Shown in pieces: positions 58,560-64,000 of a stretch of 64,000 bases of DNA. Each line of letters opens with the position of its first letter. Positions within the stretch are counted from its first letter, which is position 1. Where the stretch lies: assembly GCA_963693315.1 (NCBI GenBank), contig OY856188.1:197302379-197366378 (forward strand). Reading direction: 5' to 3'. The translations under genes and the position numbers were made by a program. The notes under the pieces were generated by a model. The model was not told the DNA's origin and searched no databases. It worked only from the letters and a program-made list of their open reading frames with translations. This DNA comes from Diogma glabrata (taxonomy: Eukaryota > Arthropoda > Insecta > Diptera > Cylindrotomidae).

Positions 58560-60777
58560 ATTTCTTCTTGAACGAAAATTGCAAATCTGTCGCTCAATTT
58601 TTTGGGTAAAGGAACAGCTCTCACTGGCCTCATTGCTTCAAAATTGCCTCGTCATGGCTGGTATTGAAAGAAACACTACCAACTCAAACAGCGCCAGCAA
58701 AAGACAATGCGAATTAACACTCCTAAGAACCAAGTAATGTGAAAATTATGCAACTAAACTGGTAGACTCTCATCAACAAGATTGACATAGTATTAAACTG
58801 CATGTGCAATAACAATGTTCTAGTCACGTTTCATAAAGAAACCAAATTAAATGTTAGATCTAAGATTAGTGATAATATCTGTGATTATAGAATTATAAGG
58901 CTGGATAGAGGTAAAGATAAAGGTGGTGGCCTTGTCTTTATCATTCAAAAAACCGTTATCTACAGTACAACCACATTACCTGCAGTACCGGGAACTAATC
59001 ATCTAGAACAACTAAGTATCATAATAAAATCCGGAAATACGGTGATAACGCTAGCCAATATTTATATTCCAACAGTAAGCAGCTGTGATACAGGTTATGA
59101 ACCGTCCATAGGACATTTATTTTATACCAAAGACTGTCTAATTCTCGAAGATGTGAATGCTCACCATGATCTATGGCACTTATAACTGAACAATGATTCA
59201 CGAGGCAAAAACATTGCTGATCAAATTGACGGCTCCAATTTTGGAGTCCTCAACGAACCACAACCAAAATGGGTAAGAAATAACTCGCATTCTTTTCCAG
59301 ATGTTTCCCTTGCCAACATGTCACTAATGCCAACTGCTGAATGGAGAACCAAAATTGCAGTAGGATCAGACCACGTTCCGATCAGGATCACCTTAAGCCG
59401 TTCCATAAACCAAATAAAATCCGAGAAGAGGACTTATATTAATTTTAATAAAGCTGAATGGGATAATTTTACTAATTTTAGCGAAATAGAATTCAGTAAC
59501 CAATTTTTACCAATTGAGGCCCTCTATAGGCAAAAGAAATCCAGAGACATTTTTAATAAAGCTAGATCTAGCTTCATTCCAGCCAACAGAATACAAAAGG
59601 TGAAACCAAACTTTTCACAGGAAGCTTGTGAACTTTCCACCCAAAGAGATGGCATCCGCAAGGCAGATTCAGCAAATCCTAGAATCGCAGACCTTAATAA
59701 GAAAATTAATAAGTTAGTTACGGGACACAAACGTAATAAATAGAGAAAGCTAATGAGTAAGTCAAGTCAAACTTTGGCAGTAAAAAGGAAGATTGGAAGG
59801 TCATAAAAGGCTTAACTCATCCTAGACAACCGGGTAACAACTGCATGATCTCCTTCAATGATAGCCTGACTGAAAACCACAGGAAATGCGCAACAAGATT
59901 CAACATACAGTTTACAGAAAAGCAAGGTAAACATGAAAAGGAAAGTAAGTCAGTATTGAGACATCTGCGCAAACTCAATAAGTCAATACTGAACATTTAG
60001 AGGATATCACATTTTCCGAAAAAGAACTTATAAAGAAAACCAAGCCATCCAAAGCTATTCGACCCGACGACATCTCAGCCATAATGCTAAAATATATTGG
60101 ACCCAAATGACTGAATTATCTGACAACCATACTCAACACATCGCTTAATACCCTGCAGATACCAAATATCTGGAAAACAGCAAGAATCAGCTCCTTCTTG
60201 AAACCTGGAAAACCTGAAGAACAGGGAGAATCCTACAGACCCATCTCCACCCTTTCATCGGTTCCAATTGATTGAAGCGCTTCTATTACCTCGGTTAACT
60301 AAATCATGCAATTTGGAGTCATACGAACCTGGCTTTATGACAACACAGTACAATCACCATACTTCACAAGATCCAAAATCAAATCAGCGATGGGCTGAAC
60401 CAAAAACATCCCTGTGCTAGAACAATCTTAGTTGCACTCGACCTATCCATAGCATTCGACACAGTGTCGCAGGCTACACTACTGAATGATATATTTAACA
60501 CAAATTTGCCATGACTATCACGTCATATGCGGACGGCTGCACGGTGCTTGCAATAGGAAACAACCTGGAACAAGTTCTGGACACCAACCTTAACACTTTG
60601 AATGAATGGTTTAAAACCAGAAAATTGAAACTTTCCACTGAAAAGTCCACCTCTACACTATCCAGCACATGGACGAGGAGGTAAACACATTACACAACAC
60701 TTAACATCTGCATTGACAACATACTTATTCCCACGGTGAGACTGTTAGGTGTCACATTCGACCCACTACTTAAATTC
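58560..60777 (+). pseudogene. LOA/jockey-type element, copy C
   Basis: Starts with a leucine-rich segment (LSLASLLQNCLVMAGIERN, about 58624-58674), then the endonuclease: 58802-59185 with LILEDVNAHHDLWH and 59318-59743 with the catalytic GSDHVPIRI. The RT palm follows at 60020-60500 (SKAIRPDDISAIMLKYIG, VALDLSIAFDTVS). A deletion of about 200 bp near 60515 fuses the palm to the catalytic loop, which reads YADG instead of YADD. The copy breaks at about 60777 against copy D. Dead by deletion, frame changes and the active-site change. Confidence 0.85.
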
Positions 60778-63100
60778 GGCCGGGTCTACGCCCCAGAAGC
60801 ACTCGAAAGAAATTTTGACCAAGAACCATAACAATTTCGACGAAAAGTGCAATCTCCGCCATTCCGTTTTTTGGTTAAGGAAGCAGCTGTTACTGGCCTC
60901 GCTGCTTCAGATTCTTCACATAATGGCCGACGTAATAACAAATCCAGGATCAACAGCAAAAAAGTGTGTAAAAATATGGCACTGTGCTGTATGTAAACAA
61001 AGATACGTACCAAATATCGAACATCTATTTTATAATAACGACTGTCTTATCCTCGGAGATGTGAACACACACCACGATATATGGCACTCTCACCTAAACA
61101 TCGATGCACGAGGTGAAAATATTGCTGATCAACTTTGGAGTCCTCAATGAACCACAACCGACCAGTCACCAGAGAAACAAGCAACTCGCATTCATGCCCA
61201 GATGTCTCCCTTACCAGCATGTCACTCATGCCGATGGCAGAATGGAGTACTGAACATGCACTGGTATCAGATCATGAGCCGATTACAATTAGACGTTCAT
61301 GAATTTTAACAAAGCTGACTGGGTAAATTTTACCCACTTTCAGCGAAATATTTTTATCACGTGACGCCCTCCCTCTTTGGGGAGAAAAATGCAGACACAT
61401 TTAACAAGGCAAAAGCGCGCTACATCGGCTGGTAGAATACAATATGTTAAACCTAATTTCCCACCAGAGGCATCTTTCATGGCCGTACTTAGAGATGACA
61501 TCCGTAGAACAGATCCAACAAATCCCGGAATCCAAAACCGAAACCAGCAAATAAACAAATTAGTCATAGAGCACAAGAGGAACAAATGGAGAGAGCTAGT
61601 GAGTAATTCAAACTTCGGGTCCAGTAAAAGCCTATGGAAAGTTATAAACCCATCCTCGAAAACCTGAAAGTAATTGCATGGTCTCCTTCAATGATATTCC
61701 TATAGAAAATTCTAGGAAGTGCGCCTCCAAATTTAATTAACAGTTTACAGAAAAGCTAAGTAAACATGAGAAGGAGTTTAGATCAGTTCTCAGACACTTT
61801 CGAAAACTCAAAGATGATAGCACTGAGAATATCAATTTTACAAATATAGAAGTTGAAAAGACAATTAGAACAATCAAACCCTAATCAGCAATTGTTCCCG
61901 ACGGCATATCGGTTGTCATGCTTACATCACATTGGACGAAAGGGAGTGAATTACCTCACAACAATACTAAATACATCATTAAATACTCTCTAGATACCTA
62001 ATGTTTGGAAAACAGTCAAAATTAGCCCTATTCTCAAACCCGGAAAACCTGAAGAAGAAGGAGTCATACAGACCGATCTCCGTTCTCTTACTTATCGCAA
62101 AACTGATTGAAGCGCTTCTGCTACCTAGTATATCAAGCTCCTGCAATCTAGCTCCACATCAACATGGCTTTTGAAAAGCACATAGCACAACTACCGCCCT
62201 TACAAAATTCAAAATCAAATCAGAATTGGTCTGAATCAAAAACAGCCATGTGCAATAACAATCTTAGTCGCTCTGGATCTATCAAAAGCATTACTACTAA
62301 ACGACATCCTAAATACCAACTTGCCAGGCATAATAAAGCGCTGGCTGTGTAACTATTTGAGAGGCCGTCAAACATATGTGCATTTCAGAAACTGTAAATC
62401 TAAATTGAGAACACTAAGAAAAGGTGTACTACAAGGAGGAGTTCTCTCACCATCACTTTTCAACAGTTAGAGGTAGAAGCAGTCTACCTACACCAGAAAA
62501 CTGATACTATCACCTGAAAAGTCCACTACTACATTTTCACCACTTGGAAGAAGGAGATAAATACAAAATTAAACATTCGCATTAACAACGTGCTCCTTCC
62601 TACAGTCAAAAATCTGACATTGCTGGGAGTAACATTCGACCCATTGCTCAAGTTTAATGCTCATGCACAACAGGTGAACTCAAGGATGAAAAGCAGAAAC
62701 AACGCACTAAAAGCGCTAGCAGGAAGTTCATGAAGCAAGCACAAAACACAATTATCACAACATACATAGCTATCGGTAGACCCATTCTAAACTACGCAGC
62801 ACCCATATGGACACCTCAAGTTTCTGATACGCACTGGACGAAGATCCAAACTACACAAAACACAGCTCTGCGAACCGCTACTGGATGCCACCTTCTGGCT
62901 AATAGAGAACCTACAAAAAGAATGGAATATCTTACCGGTCCGTGAACACAATGAAATGCTGTCCAAACAATACATATGGGCCTGCCATAAAGAACAACAT
63001 CCGTGCAATGACATCCTATTAATGGCCTCACCACCTAGAGCCATACGGAAAACTGCTAAGCTCTTCAACACTAAAGTTAGAGAGGATTCAGACACCGTGA
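60778..63100 (+). pseudogene. LOA/jockey-type element, copy D
   Basis: Lies head to tail with copy C. The leader LLLASLLQILHIMADVITN and a cysteine pair (WHCAVC) are followed, after deletion of the endonuclease N-terminus, by LILGDVNTHHDIWHSHLN (61050-61110). RT segments continue in several frames: PDGISVVML near 61900, LCNYLRGRQTYVHFRN near 62350, and the distal YAAPIWTPQVSDTHWTKIQT with LRTATGCHLL at 62790-62895. The catalytic loop is lost in a deletion near 62468. Homology ends at about 63100. Confidence 0.82.
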
Positions 63101-63104
63101 ATCA

Positions 63105-63195
63105 AGGTTGGCAAATATCATGATATTTATATAAATATCAAAATATCCGATATATATCAGATATATATCCGATATATATCATGTTCTGATATTTA
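63105..63195. repeat. TA-rich short palindromic repeats (GATATATATC)
   Basis: GATATATATC and its variants recur (63150-63182) inside a longer inverted arrangement (ATATCATGATATTTATATAA near 63115 and ATCATGTTCTGATATT near 63177). Confidence 0.6.
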
Positions 63196-63450
63196 TTTTT
63201 GAATAAGTTGTTTATCTTAAATATTTTTCAATATATGGCCCTTTTCACACTTGTATTCAGTGCAGCGCATCACTTCCTCGTTTCTTACCTCTTTGCCTAT
63301 AAACTAAATTCAAATATGGCAACTCCAATTGAGTTTATCGGCAATTTATCAAGCCTATTCGTCTATCTTCAATTGCACAAGTCTATATGACGAATACGCT
63401 TACTTGCTTTGCTTTGGCTTGTTTATTTGGCCAAATTGCATCATCAATAC
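63196..63450. other. No gene recognised
   Basis: Short frames only. Confidence 0.4.
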
Positions 63451-63858
63451 CTATACAAGATTGTACAACTGGTCCAGTAATGGTCCATTGCTGGCGACCA
63501 GCAATGCAGCAATGATAGAGTTCTGGTAACCATAACTGGACCATAAACATCATGTAACTGTATGATAACTTCGAATAATAGCTGCCATGCCCATATAAGG
63601 TTATACAACTGGTCCAGTAATGGTCAATTACTGGCGACCAGTAATTCAACAATGGCCGGGTACTGGCACCTATGGTTCGATCATTAACATAATTTTACTT
63701 GTTGATAACTTCAGACAATAAATGACTGCCATTTATTTGCCAGAGAGAAAAACAGCAATGGTCCATACAAGGGTGTACAACTGACCCAGTAACAGACCAA
63801 TAATGATGACCAGTATTGCAGCAATGACCGAATACTGGCAACAATGGCAGGGTCATAT
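63451..63858. repeat. Three tandem 140-165 bp units with an internal 21 bp hairpin
   Basis: Units start near 63451, 63592 and 63756 with TACAA, then ACTGGTCCAGTAATGGTC-type sequence. Each contains a hairpin of 9 bp arms and a 3-base loop (63486-63506, 63626-63646, 63798-63818). AACTTC and AATA landmarks separate units. Non-coding, similar in style to the blocks at 11262-11622 and 13500-14160. Confidence 0.8.
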
Positions 63859-64000
63859 TAAAAATAAAATATCATACGTAAACTTTAATAAATTCAATAC
63901 AAAATAATTAAAATAAAGTAAAAGTGTTCTGAGAAAAAAAATTTAAAACTTATACCAATTTTAACATAACATATCAGTCTTTCAGCAGAGATGCGATAAT
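63859..64000. other. Window end, AT-rich, nothing recognised
   Basis: No feature seen in the last 140 bases. Confidence 0.5.

Overview
The window is AT-rich eukaryotic DNA, almost certainly from an insect. It carries an irritans-type mariner, Ty3/gypsy elements, jockey/LOA- and CR1-like non-LTR elements, a Penelope-like element, hAT elements and a Tigger. One host gene is certain: the 3' exons of an inorganic pyrophosphatase with 59-64 bp introns. I see no bacterial, viral or CRISPR-type locus and did not recognise any rRNA or tRNA gene.

Layout. 1-5 kb: degenerate tandem repeats, a ~700 bp (TA)n tract and a palindrome derived from a Penelope end. 5.4-6.6 kb: dead LOA-like retrotransposon. 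8.1-10.5 kb: a long inverted repeat and a TA-flanked MITE. 11.2-14.2 kb: a satellite-like repeat interrupted by a Penelope-like element with a GIY-YIG domain and inverted arms. 14.7-25.8 kb: a nest in which a non-LTR endonuclease ORF is split by a transposon with ~740 bp inverted repeats (4 bp duplication GCAT), itself split by an intact mariner (TA) and a complete gypsy element (identical 340 bp LTRs, duplication CAGG). 26.5-28.1 kb: another non-LTR reverse transcriptase. 28.9-37.4 kb: an LTR-like repeat split by an ~8 kb hAT-like element that has itself received three smaller insertions. 37.4-43.3 kb: mostly unique DNA with a short hairpin, a probable signal-peptide exon and a solo LTR. 43.3-47.4 kb: a LOA-like copy split by a CR1/jockey-like element that is split by a solo LTR. 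48-53 kb: LTR-like repeats, a gypsy pol remnant and retroelement fragments. 53.9-54.9 kb: the pyrophosphatase exons, with a 577 bp near-perfect palindrome and a complete but mutated Tigger immediately upstream, in what should be its next intron. 58.5-63.1 kb: two LOA-like copies head to tail. 63.1-64 kb: TA-rich and tandem repeats.

The main interest lies in the insertion history, which can be read from target duplications and paralogous empty sites; in the gypsy element with identical LTRs, a canonical -1 slippery heptamer and two coding breaks; in several long hairpin-forming DNAs; in degenerate 2A-like motifs at the start of the LOA-like ORF; and in a tandem repeat whose internal hairpin shows compensatory base-pair changes. 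All functional statements are by inspection; no database search was run.
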